Shown piece after piece: positions 44,553 through 55,300 of a stretch of DNA of 64,000 nucleotides. The translations under genes were made by a program, and so were the position numbers. The notes beneath the pieces are model-generated. The model saw nothing but the letters and a program-made list of their open reading frames with translations, was not told the origin of the DNA and searched no databases. The DNA lies in assembly GCF_900113045.1 (NCBI RefSeq), contig NZ_FONY01000013.1, positions 1-64,000 on the forward strand, read 5' to 3'. Each line of letters opens with the position of its first letter. Position 1 is the first letter of the stretch. Source of the stretch: Thermoflexibacter ruber. GTDB lineage: Bacteria; Bacteroidota; Bacteroidia; Cytophagales; Thermoflexibacteraceae.

Positions 44553-45320
44553 TTAAAATTTGTAAAAAGGCTTTCCCTGCAAAGCCTGCCAAAGAGTAAA
44601 AAATGCCAATAACCCGTAAAATAGCCCTACAATAAAGGTTAATTTGACATTTCTGAGTAGATAATAGGACAGCAAAGGAAGTACTTGCAAGGCGTGCATT
44701 CCTATAAAATGTGCAACTCTTGGGTCACCATATTTAGTATTCCAATTGAGCAAAGGCAAACCCTGCCCCCCATCTGCCCCTCCGATAGTATGCGTCATGC
44801 GAGAACCCATAACAAAACCCTCGAGAGAAAAAATTACAAAAAAAATAATGCCTATGCGTATCGCCCAAAGGTAATAGGCAGGTAACTCAGGGAATTGGTA
44901 TAGGAAAAAAAGTATGCCTATATAAGCCGTCCACAAGGTTACGATAGTTGCTGCCAAAGCCATCAAAAAATACAAAAAGCTATACAGAGGACTGCTGACA
45001 TTGTAATGAGAAAGTTGTCCTCTGCCAGCCTGCAAAGCAATATAGATAAGTTCAAAACCTAATAGCACTACTACTGACCAATTGAATAGGCGAGCATTAA
45101 AAGAAGCAGGGAGATACGCTACGAACCAAGCTATTGTCCATGCGTAAATCGCAATAGAAAGAGCAAATTTGAACGGTTTGAACCACGCATTTACCCCCAT
45201 AACCTGCGTCTGTGTAGTCTTAGTCAGATAAAAAAATAGTAAAGATGCAAGCAAACAAACTAACCCAAAGATAAATAGGGTTTCATTTCTCGATTTCAGT
45301 GTTTCTAAAAAATACCTCAT
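44553..45320 (-). CDS. Seven-helix membrane protein, unknown function
   Basis: A 255-residue protein with about seven hydrophobic helices. Distinctive stretches are VNAWFKPFKFALSIAIYAW in helices two to three, LQAGRGQLSHYN in a loop, and FIGMHALQVLPLLSYY near the C-terminus. I recall similar proteins annotated only as hypothetical. The conserved histidines (H in HFIGMH) could bind metal or haem; that is conjecture. It lies 13 bases downstream of the DinB-family gene and is almost certainly cotranscribed with it. Confidence 0.75.
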   Translation of the reverse strand: MRYFLETLKSRNETLFIFGLVCLLASLLFFYLTKTTQTQVMGVNAWFKPFKFALSIAIYAWTIAWFVAYLPASFNARLFNWSVVVLLGFELIYIALQAGRGQLSHYNVSSPLYSFLYFLMALAATIVTLWTAYIGILFFLYQFPELPAYYLWAIRIGIIFFVIFSLEGFVMGSRMTHTIGGADGGQGLPLLNWNTKYGDPRVAHFIGMHALQVLPLLSYYLLRNVKLTFIVGLFYGLLAFFTLWQALQGKPFYKF

Positions 45321-45333
45321 AAGATTTGATGGA

Positions 45334-45972
45334 TTATTTTTTTGTTGGAAAGGACTTGTATGCCTTGATTTCTTCTATCTGTGCTAAGTGACGCTCCAAA
45401 TGAGCAGACATCAACACCATAGTTTGGTACAAATCCACTACTCCTGTAGCGGGGTGCCTCCAAAAATGATTTCGCAAGTCATCGTTTGTAGTAAGCACAT
45501 AATTGATGGTTTGCAATCTTTGATTTCTAAATGTATTCTTTGCATCTTCTATGGTAGCAAATCGTCCACTTGGTGTAAAAATCTCTGGTGCTTTGGCTCT
45601 CCACCTTCTATTAGTCAAGCGGCGAATAATCTGTTCGTTATTAACTTTTATTTTTTTCCTGCGTGCTGGTTCGGCGGGTTTTTGCAACTCCTCGCCTACG
45701 ATTTGTGGAAATCGCAACTCTGCCAAGCAAATATGCTCTATACATTCTGCAATTGTCCACTGATTCTTAGCAGGGCGAAAGGCAAGCTGCTCCTCCGTCA
45801 AATCCGCCACACATCTTTCAAACTTTGTCAGAGAGTTCTCCAACAAGTTCACCAAAAATGTACGCTCTTCCGAAGTAAGTACGCTTTGTTTCCCTTTTCG
45901 CAACAAGAAAGATGAGCCTATAAAAGCCAAAGACAATAAAAGTATCAGTATAAATATGAAGTTTCTACTCAT
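45334..45972 (-). CDS. DinB-family protein with N-terminal membrane anchor
   Basis: A 212-residue protein. One hydrophobic helix (residues about 5-24) anchors or exports it. The rest is a DinB-like four-helix bundle, with LLENSLTKFERCVADLTEEQ, the metal-ligand histidine in WTIAECIEHICLAE, and HLERHLAQIEEI near the end. DinB-fold proteins are putative metal-dependent thiol transferases or hydrolases. The anchored form is less common than the cytosolic one. It sits in the same tight run as DUF2141. Confidence 0.82.
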   Translation of the reverse strand: MSRNFIFILILLLSLAFIGSSFLLRKGKQSVLTSEERTFLVNLLENSLTKFERCVADLTEEQLAFRPAKNQWTIAECIEHICLAELRFPQIVGEELQKPAEPARRKKIKVNNEQIIRRLTNRRWRAKAPEIFTPSGRFATIEDAKNTFRNQRLQTINYVLTTNDDLRNHFWRHPATGVVDLYQTMVLMSAHLERHLAQIEEIKAYKSFPTKK

Positions 45973-45979
45973 TGCCTTG

Positions 45980-46411
45980 TTATTTTAGATTAATCGTAAG
46001 CATCAAAGTTTTTCCTTCTTCTACTTTCACTTTTGCATCGTCAAAAGCAGGAGGTCCGAATTTAATTTTTGCATCATTAGAAAAACCTATTGGCTCAGTG
46101 GGGAAACCTACAAAATTGGTTTTGAGGTCTTTATTTTTGTCTATGTCTTGGAAAGCAACGACCCCGTAATAACCTGTTGGGACATTTTCAAAAACAATCT
46201 GCATTTGGTTATCTGTAATGGCTTTCTGAATGCCTACAAGTTGTTTTCCTACTTTGGGGAAGTTCTCCTTTACAAAAATTCCTGCTGAAATCTCACCTCC
46301 CTTAGAGGTTTGAATACCCTGTACATTTAGTACAACCGTGCCTGTCTGAGCCATACAATTCATTGATAGCCCGATGATTAACAATGTTGGGAATAAAATA
46401 AACTTTGCCAT
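45980..46411 (-). CDS. DUF2141 family secreted protein
   Basis: A 143-residue protein with a signal peptide (to about residue 21, MNCMAQ) and a beta-sandwich mature domain. The motifs VVLNVQGI at the start and GYYGVVAFQDIDKNKDLKTN are characteristic of DUF2141, a family of unknown function common in Bacteroidota. The stop codon is 7 bases from the DinB-family start, so the two are likely cotranscribed. Confidence 0.88.
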   Translation of the reverse strand: MAKFILFPTLLIIGLSMNCMAQTGTVVLNVQGIQTSKGGEISAGIFVKENFPKVGKQLVGIQKAITDNQMQIVFENVPTGYYGVVAFQDIDKNKDLKTNFVGFPTEPIGFSNDAKIKFGPPAFDDAKVKVEEGKTLMLTINLK

Positions 46412-46475
46412 ATATTTTAGTTTTTATATAAGACAAAGTTAAATTCAAAACTGCTCTCGAGTCGATAACAAATGT

Positions 46476-47054
46476 TTATACTTTTTTAAAGTCCAATTTT
46501 TTCAAACGGCTAAGGTGAACAGAGGTAATCCCTAAATAAGAAGCAATCATGTGTTGGGGAACTCGGTTATGGATATTAGGGAATACTTCTGTAATTGTAT
46601 CATATCTCTCCTTTGGGGTACGAGCATAAAGATTTTTGATTCTATTGTCTTGGTAGATAAAGTAATATTCTGCTATTAAGCGTCCTAACTTATCCCCTTG
46701 TCTAAGATGCTGATAGCCCCAGTCAATCGCACTGCGCGGTAAAACAACTACCTGAGTTTCCTCTATCGCTTGCAAAGTATAGAGAGAGGGTTGCCTAAGC
46801 ATAAAACTTGAATAGTCTGCGATAAACTGATTTTCTAAAGCAAAGTGAACCGTATGCTCTATGCCCTCTCTATCTGTAATCGTAACCCTAAGTATGCCCA
46901 AAACAATAAAAAAAACTTCATTAGGAACAAAATCAGGCTGGCTAAGTACCTCATTTCGCTTAAAAGTTTTGACATAACAATAATTCAGAAACTCATTCAG
47001 TTCGCTTTCCGAAATTTGTATCATCTGACTAATTACTTGGATAAACTGCTCCAT
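46476..47054 (-). CDS. Crp/Fnr-family transcriptional regulator
   Basis: A 192-residue regulator. An N-terminal cyclic-nucleotide-binding fold (about residues 15-125, with NEVFFIVLGILRVTITDREG) precedes a C-terminal helix-turn-helix (IASYLGITSVHLSRLKK). No cysteine cluster for an Fe-S centre is visible, so it is not a classical Fnr. In Bacteroidota such proteins often sense an unknown ligand. It is the first gene of a minus-strand run of five and may regulate it. Confidence 0.88.
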   Translation of the reverse strand: MEQFIQVISQMIQISESELNEFLNYCYVKTFKRNEVLSQPDFVPNEVFFIVLGILRVTITDREGIEHTVHFALENQFIADYSSFMLRQPSLYTLQAIEETQVVVLPRSAIDWGYQHLRQGDKLGRLIAEYYFIYQDNRIKNLYARTPKERYDTITEVFPNIHNRVPQHMIASYLGITSVHLSRLKKLDFKKV

Positions 47055-47234
47055 AAGCCTAAATTATATTTTAGCATAAATTTGCTAATTTTTTTTTGGA
47101 TTTTATCTAAATCCAAAAATACTCAATAAGTAATACTCTCAAATGAAAGCCTTTTTAATTAGCTTTGTTCTCTGATTATATCTGAAAATTGCAAGATTTT
47201 AAAATAAAAGCCTTAAATAAAAAAATATAAATAT

Positions 47235-49238
47235 ATGAAAAGCAATCGTTTAATTAATGAGAATAGCCCTTATCTGCTCCAACATGCCCATAATCCTGTG
47301 GATTGGTATCCTTGGGGGGAGGAGGCTCTGCAAAAAGCTAAGCAAGATGATAAACCGATTATTCTAAGCATTGGCTACTCAGCGTGCCACTGGTGTCATG
47401 TAATGGAGCGAGAGAGCTTTGAAAATGAAGCGATTGGCAAATTTATGAGTGATAACTTTGTTTGTATTAAGGTGGACAGAGAAGAACGACCTGATATAGA
47501 CCAAATTTATATGGACGCTATCCACACTATGGGGCTAAATGGTGGGTGGCCTCTCAATGTGTTTCTCACTCCTGATGGGCGTCCTTTCTATGGGGGAACT
47601 TATTTCCCCCCGCAGAATTGGGGGAATCTCATTCAGCAAGTTGCCCATGCCTTTAAGCATAATCGCAAAGAATTAGAAGAATCCGCAGAAGGTTTCAAGC
47701 AAGCACTTAACGAAAGTGAATTGGAAAAGTATGGGCTTATTCACCAAAATAATAATTTTTCTCTCCGAGACTTAGAAATTATTTATCAGACGATAGAGAA
47801 AAAATTTGACAAAGAACATGGAGGGGTAGGCAATGCTCCTAAGTTTCCTATGCCAAGTATTTACTTGTTTCTTTTACGTTATTATCATTTGACAAAAAAT
47901 GAAAATGCTTTAAAACAAGTAGAACTGACCTTGCAGAGCATGGCTTATGGAGGTATTTACGACCAAATAGGTGGAGGCTTTGCTCGCTATTCTGTTGATG
48001 GAGAGTGGTTTGCACCGCACTTTGAGAAGATGCTTTATGACAACGGGCAGTTAGTTAGCTTGTATGCAGAGGCTTATAGTTTGACCCAAAAAGACTTGTA
48101 TAAAAATGTAGTTTATCAAACCATTGCTTTTGTACAAAGAGAGTTAATGAGTGAGGAATTTGGCTTTTACTCTTCCTTAGATGCAGATAGCGAAGGCGTA
48201 GAAGGAAAGTTTTACGTTTGGACAGAGAAAGAATTTGACGAAGTTTTTGAAAATGAAGAAGATAGAGAGTTAGCTAAAGAATACTTTAACATCACTGCTG
48301 AAGGGAATTGGGAACATGGATACAATATTCTGCACATCAATCCGCAATCTCTATTAGTATCCTCAACCACTAATAAGGTTAGGGAGTGGAAAGAAAAACT
48401 TTTCAAAGCGAGAGAGCCAAGAATCCGTCCAAGTTTAGACGATAAAATTTTATGTAGTTGGAATGCGCTTATGCTCAAAGGATTATGCGATGCTTATGCA
48501 GCTTTTGGAGAAAGCGAGTTTTTGGACTTGGCTTTAAAAAATGCTCAGTTTATCCAAGAAAAAATGACCTCTGGTAGTAGGCTTTTCAGAAATTATAAAA
48601 ATGGGAAGGCTACTATCCCTGCTTATTTAGAGGACTATTCTCTTGTGATTCAAGCATATATTTCCCTATATCAAGTCAGTTTTGAGGAAAAATGGCTTTA
48701 CCAAGCCAATGCCCTTGCCCAATACGCTATTCAGCACTTCTACGACCATACAGAAGAGCTATTTTTTTATACAGATGACTCCGCAGAACAGTTGATTGCT
48801 CGCAAAAAAGAGATTTTTGATAACGTTATCTCCTCTTCTAACTCTATCATGGCAAGTAATCTTTATTTTCTTGGTATTTTACTTGATAATAGGGCTTACA
48901 AAGCCATGTCAGAAACTATGCTTGCCAAAATTAGCCCTTTACTCAAAAAAGAAGTGCGTTATTTGGCAAATTGGGCTTGTCTATACACTTATTTTTTAAC
49001 ACCTACTGTAGAAATTGCGATTAGTGGAGAACAGCTTTTCTCTTTTGCTCAACAAATACATAAGCGATATTTTCCTAATAAAGTGATGGTTGGCACGCTT
49101 CACCAAAGTAAACTTCCTTTGTTGGAAATGAGAGAAGCAAAGCAAGAAAAAACGCTCATTTATGTTTGTAGGAATAAAACCTGCTTACTGCCTGTATCTA
49201 CCGCTAACGAAGCATGGGAACAGATGGTAAGTAACTAA
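47235..49238 (+). CDS. YyaL/SSP411-family protein with thioredoxin-like and glycosidase-like domains
   Basis: A 667-residue protein of the DUF255 family. The N-terminal ~160 residues form a thioredoxin-like fold with [15 protein letters not shown]; the C51-x-x-C54 pair is in place. The remainder resembles an alpha/alpha-toroid as in N-acyl-glucosamine epimerases ([36 protein letters not shown]). The true substrate is unknown. Standard full length. It stands alone with its own terminator. Confidence 0.92.
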   Translation: MKSNRLINENSPYLLQHAHNPVDWYPWGEEALQKAKQDDKPIILSIGYSACHWCHVMERESFENEAIGKFMSDNFVCIKVDREERPDIDQIYMDAIHTMGLNGGWPLNVFLTPDGRPFYGGTYFPPQNWGNLIQQVAHAFKHNRKELEESAEGFKQALNESELEKYGLIHQNNNFSLRDLEIIYQTIEKKFDKEHGGVGNAPKFPMPSIYLFLLRYYHLTKNENALKQVELTLQSMAYGGIYDQIGGGFARYSVDGEWFAPHFEKMLYDNGQLVSLYAEAYSLTQKDLYKNVVYQTIAFVQRELMSEEFGFYSSLDADSEGVEGKFYVWTEKEFDEVFENEEDRELAKEYFNITAEGNWEHGYNILHINPQSLLVSSTTNKVREWKEKLFKAREPRIRPSLDDKILCSWNALMLKGLCDAYAAFGESEFLDLALKNAQFIQEKMTSGSRLFRNYKNGKATIPAYLEDYSLVIQAYISLYQVSFEEKWLYQANALAQYAIQHFYDHTEELFFYTDDSAEQLIARKKEIFDNVISSSNSIMASNLYFLGILLDNRAYKAMSETMLAKISPLLKKEVRYLANWACLYTYFLTPTVEIAISGEQLFSFAQQIHKRYFPNKVMVGTLHQSKLPLLEMREAKQEKTLIYVCRNKTCLLPVSTANEAWEQMVSN

Positions 49239-49263
49239 AATACTTGCTTTTAGTAAACAAAAT

Positions 49264-49300
49264 AAAAAAACCTGAGCAAATGTACTCAGGCTTTTTTATT
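49264..49300. terminator. Bidirectional terminator
   Basis: CCTGAG at 49271-49276 and CTCAGG at 49285-49290, with a T run on the right and an A run on the left. It therefore works for the YyaL-type gene on the plus strand and for the giant DUF11 gene on the minus strand. Confidence 0.85.
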
Positions 49301-49346
49301 ATTAGCCTCTCTCCTAATCTGTTAGAAAGAGGACTTTCTGCTAAAA

Positions 49347-52300
49347 TTACTCTTTGATAATCTTAATATGGTCGTAGGACGCACCAGACTTAGCCACTGT
49401 CTTAATGATATACATACCATTGGCATAGTTGCTGATGTCAAGTTCTGTCTTGTTACCACCGATGCTCAAATTCATTTGTCTTACAGTCATCAACTCACCA
49501 AGTGTGCTATATACGTGGATTTCAACTACATCACTTTCCATTACAGATGTCAAATCAATCGTTAAGCGACCGTTAGAAGGATTAGGATAAGCTACCATTG
49601 CTACGTCTCCAGATTCTACTGCGGCGTTTGGTTCTCTATTGAAATAATCTAAACTGAATGAGAAACCAGCTTCTGAACGACCACGAGAGATTTTGCGGCT
49701 ATCGTAAGAACCTGTTTTGATGATTTCCTCTACAGTAGCAGGGCAAGCAATCACACCATCTACGTCATAGCCATCATCTACACTTGTGAAGAGCGACTTA
49801 TCAGAGATGTCCACAATTCTCAGATATTTTACGTATTTCTGACCTGCTTTTTCTATGTTAGCTACATCTACGAAAGATACTCGGCAACCTTCTCCTAACA
49901 ATACCCAAGGCTGTTCTGGACATTCTCTACCAAAGAATCTTGCTCTTTCTGGGTATCTGATGTCTTGATTAGGACCGCAGTTAGTACCAGACCTTCCGTA
50001 GCTTGTTTCCACTACTATCAAATCTCCATAAGAAATCTCACCGGGTACTTGTGCGTATTTAGCTACTACTGGCACTCCTGTTTTATTCCAATTATACACA
50101 GGCGTTGCTAATTCCAAATCAATAGAACCTCCAAACCCTAAGGAAACATAGTTAATTGGGCTTGCTGTATTATCATCATTTTGAGGCATGAAAAGTGCAT
50201 TGTTAGGATTGCTACGAGATGCAACAACATTATTACCGTCATGACGCTTCCCTTGCTTAAAGTCTGTTACTTTGATAGCGAAGGCTTCTTGAGTACTGCA
50301 AATGTCTTGTGGTGCAGGGCAGATGTCTTTAATATCTACCACCTCATCGTCGCTATTGTCATCTGTAGTAGTTTCTTCGGTATCAGTAGTTACAGTAGCT
50401 GTGTTTTTCACTCCGTCTTTTGCAGTAATTGCTTTTACTGTTACTGTGATAGTTTGAGTAGTGCTTGGTGCTACTGTGCCTAAGTTCCAAGTTAAGCTAT
50501 TGCCTACATGAGTGGTCGGAACTGGTACTGATGAAACAAACTCTACTTCTGCTGGTAAGTCATCGCTTACTACTGTATTGACTGCATCTATTTCGCCTTC
50601 GTTCTTTACTTTCAGTGTATAAGTGAAGGTTTCACCTACTGTCATAGAAGTCTTAGAAGCTGTCTTAGTAATGCTGATGTTAGTTTTCCTTACTCTCACC
50701 TCAGTAGTACAAGAGGCTTCAGTCTGCTGGCTTAGGTTAGTCTTAGCTGTGATGACCTTCGCAGTATTCTTTTGGCTGCCTACTTGCGTTGCGGTTACTT
50801 CTACGGTCAAGGTAACTGCGTTTCCTGCTCCTACCCCTACAGAAATGCCTGTCCAAGTAACTACGCCTGCACTATGAGTTCCACCAGCGGAAGCACTTAC
50901 AAAAGTAACTCCACTTGGTAAGAAATCTTTTACATCTACTATTTCTGTCTTATTTCCTGTGTTAGTTACTGTCAAAGTATAGGTAATGTTCTCACCTTGT
51001 TTTACAGATTCTACACAATTCTTAGTGATAGACACATTAGCAGGTCTTACCGGACCAACGCAACTTGCCATATCTCCCCAACCAAACTTCATGTCTATGT
51101 GTTTATTAACCGCACCGTTGCTTGGATTGATTACTTTGAATCCGATGCTATTGATAGAGGCTACCAAGTCGCCGTCTCCGTTGTCTGTCATTGCAAGACC
51201 TGTAATTTCACCAAGTGGCTCGGTTACAATCTCTGCATTTAAGTTGCCACCAGACGCACCTGTAATTTTGAAGATGCGGTCATCAGCATCGCCTTTTAGC
51301 TTACCAGCCATGTACCAAGAACCGTCAGAAGCAAAGACTTGGTCGCCACCGTCAGTATTTACATTTACGCTACCTACTTTCACGTTGCCCAAAGAAGTGG
51401 CTACCAACGTTACTAAATTTACTTTGTAAATCTTACCTGCTCCTATATAAAGTTCACCAGAGAAATTGAATGCTGCTTGTGTATTTCCTTTGATAACTTT
51501 GTCAGAAGTATCTTTGATAATACCCAAAGAGTTCAAACTGCCGTCTGATAACTTCATGGTAAATAGTTCTCCTGTGCTTTCATTGATTGCATAGATAAAA
51601 CCATCTTTTACTGCGAAGTGTACTTTGCCAGGTAATACTCTTACGATAGTAGTATCGCCTGTGGTAACATCTAAGGTATAGAGTTCAGAACCACCGCTTA
51701 CGTGCTTCACATGGAAAACTGCACAATCTTCTGGTGCTTTGTAGAATACCACAGTAGAGCAGTTAGCTTTATTGTTTTCTTTATTTACATCATCGGAAGT
51801 AGTTTCATCTACTTCTACAGATACCTCATTGGGATAGCTACCTGTTTCTTGTGCATTGACGGTTACATTGAAAGTTACTGTTTTGTTATCGCCAAGTGAA
51901 GGAATAATCCAAGTGATAGTGTGAGTATCTTCGTCATAAGTGTAACCGTCTTTCGGCGTTGCGGATACGAAAGTTACTCCTGCTGGCAATACATCTGTTA
52001 CAACTAAATTAGTGGCAGTGTTTGCAGGTGTACCTTTTACTAATCTATTGTTTTTCACTACAATTTTGTAAGAGAAGTTACGTCCAAGTATCACGGAAGT
52101 AGGTTTGCACTCTTTGGTAATGCTTACATCTAATTTGATAGGCGTTACAGTAGTAGTACAAGCGTCAGCATTATTGCTTGCATTTGCATCATGCTTGTAG
52201 GTCAGTTTAGCATTGTTTTGCTTAACTCCTACTGTCAAGGCTTTTGCTCTGAATGTCAAAGTAATGGAAGATTCAGCAGATATGCTAAGCCCTGTCCAAG

Positions 52301-55300
52301 TTACTTTGCCGTCATCAAAAGTTCCTCCATTATCAGCAGAACCAGCTACGTATTCTACACCTGTAGGAAGTATATCTTCTACGCTTACTCCTGTTACGTT
52401 ATCTTTTCCTGTATTGGTTACTACTATGGTATAAGTAATTTCCTGACCTACTACTACGCTTTGAGTACATCTCTTAACCAAAGTCAAATCTACTCTGCAT
52501 ACAGGCTCACAAATTACTTTCAATTCTCTAAGCAAGTAATCGCTGTTATCTGGTACGGTTTCAGTTCTTGCAGAAGAAACGGTAGTATAAGGACCTGCAC
52601 TAAACTCTAAGTAGCGGAAAGGCTTGCAAGTACGAATTTCTAAATTGAAGTATCCCGGATTGTCGCCAGACAAAGGCTGAGTAGCCACAAACTCTCCACT
52701 TCCTACGATATTGCCATCTGCGTCTTTAGCTTCCCAGAAACCTTGTTCTGCTTTAGTTTTATTTGGCTCGTTAGAATAGAATCTTGATAATAACACATCT
52801 GCTCCTGTAATATTCTTAGTTACGTAGTCTGTTCCAAAATCTACTCTTAATACTTCAGAAGCATTTTCTTCTGCACGATAGTTAATCTCCTCGAGGAAAG
52901 TAGGACCTGTTTCACCTATCTTTTTCACACCTACCCCTGCACTACCTGTTTTCCAGCCTGCATCAGTAACAAAGTTTACAGGAATATTAGTGAAGCTAAC
53001 ATCTCCTATTGCTTTCGCAGTCAAAGTTACTTTGCTCAACCAGCTACTCATCAATCCTGCTAAGCCACCATCATTTACGGCTATATCTTTAGCAGTTCCC
53101 ATGACATCTTCGCACTTTACTTCTGGATTCCATTCTTTGATGTCAATAGTGCAAGAAGCTATATCATTCTTATCATTGCTATCTACAGGTTTTTCAATAG
53201 ATACAGAAGCAGAATTTAACACCGCAGTACCCGCAGTAATAGCTTTTACAGTTACTTTCACGGTTTCAGATTTCCCAGCTTCCAAAGAAGGAATCACCCA
53301 TGTTACTTTACCGTCTGCATAAGTACCTCCCTTGTTTGCAGAAACAAAGACTACATTCGCAGGAAGTTCATCTACAATCGTAACGTTAGTGGCATCATTG
53401 CCTCCTTCGTCTGCCTTAGCGTTGGTAACTGTTATAGTATAGTCAAAAGTATAACCTACATAAATCTCTCCATTAGGGCAGTTTTTCTTGATAGAAACAT
53501 CAGTAGTTCTTCGCTTAATATCCACAGAGCAAGAAGACTGATTGTTTTGATTATTTATATCTTTTGGACTTTCAAATACCACTGAGGCTTGGTTTACTAT
53601 GCCTGTTCCTGCGGTCAATGCTTTTACTTTCACTTTTAAGGTAATAGAAGCACCTTTTGCCAAAGAAGCCAATGTCCATTTTACTGTACCTGCGGGAGCC
53701 TCTACTCCGCCGTTGTCTGCTAAAACAAATTGCACGTTGCTTGGCAATACATCAGTTACAGTAACATTAGTTGCATCTACTTTGCCTAAGTTGCTTACTT
53801 GCAAAGTGTACCAAAACTCATCATCTGTCAAAATTTCACCTGTGGGGCAGGTCTTAGTAATTGCTAAGTCTGTGTCGCACTGAGGTTCGCAAACGACCGT
53901 TAATTCTCTCACAGCGTAATCACTATTGTCGGGTTGTTCTGTCCTTGCAGTAATGTCTGTATAAGGTCCTGCACAGAACTCTAAGTAACGGAAAGGTTTG
54001 CAAGTACGAATCTTTAAGTTGTAGTGTCCGGGGTTGTCGCCTGTTAGGGGAGCTGTGGCTACAAATCCACCACTTCCTACTACGTTGCCACTGCCATCTT
54101 TGGCTGTCCAGTGACCTTGCTCTGCTTTGCCGTTCTCAGAAGTATAAAACCTTGACAGTAAAACATCAGCCCCTGTTATTTCTTTTGTAGCATAATCAGC
54201 ACCAAAATCTACCCTCAATACTTCTGAGGCATTATGTTCGGCAAAATAATTAATTTCTCTAAGAAAATTAGGACTTCCACCTTCGCTTGCTTTCATTACC
54301 CCTACCCCTGCGCTATTAGCTTTCCAATCTGCATCAGTAGAAAAATGTATTGGAGTAGTAGTAAAACTTACATCTCCTATGCTCTTGGCGGTCAATGTAA
54401 CCTTATCTAACCAGTTCTCTTCGTTCCCATCTTTACCTACCAAATCTCCGCAATTAACTTCAGGGTCTTTTCTTTTTACCTCAGTCGTTGCTTCACTATT
54501 ATTATTACTTGTGTTACTTTCATAAGTAGTGGTAGTCACGCTGGCTTTATTTTTAGGATTACCTACAGTTTTTGCTTTTACTACTACTGTCAAAGTGATA
54601 GAAGCATCTTTTGCTAATGTGCCTAAGTTCCAAGTAATCACCCCACTACTGTACGAACCGCTATTGTCTGCACTTACAAAATCTACATCTGCTGGTAAGT
54701 TATCTTTTACTACTACATTTGCTGCAGAAGAAGGTCCGTCATTAGTTACTACCAATGTATAAGTGATATTTTCTCCTACAAAAACTGTGGCAGTGGCTGT
54801 TTTTACAATTTTTACATCTGCTTTGGGTAGTATAGTAATCGTACAGTCATCTTTGTTATCGTTTGAGTTGGTGTCTTTGGTAGTAGTAGCTACACTTGCC
54901 TTGTTTTTAATCGCTCCGCTTACAGTTGCTTTTACTGTTACTTTTACGGTTTTATTGCTATTTTTATTCAATGTGCCCAAATTCCAAGTTACTACCCCAG
55001 CAGTATGAGTTCCACCGTTGTCTGCGGAAACAAATGTAACACCTAAAGGTAACTCATCAGTAATCACTACATTTTCTGCATTTGCTCCATTGCCATTAGT
55101 AACTTTGATTTCATAAATGAAAGTATCATCTACATAGAATGTTCCATTGGGGCATTTCTTATCTATAGAAAGGTTAGTTTCTGGTGGGCATATTAAGTAA
55201 CCTTTGTTGGTAGTCCCATCTACAAAGTTTTCATTGATTTTAGATACTGCATCATTCAAGCCACTTGGAATAGGTTTGCAAGCCCCCAAAGCCTTGTTTG

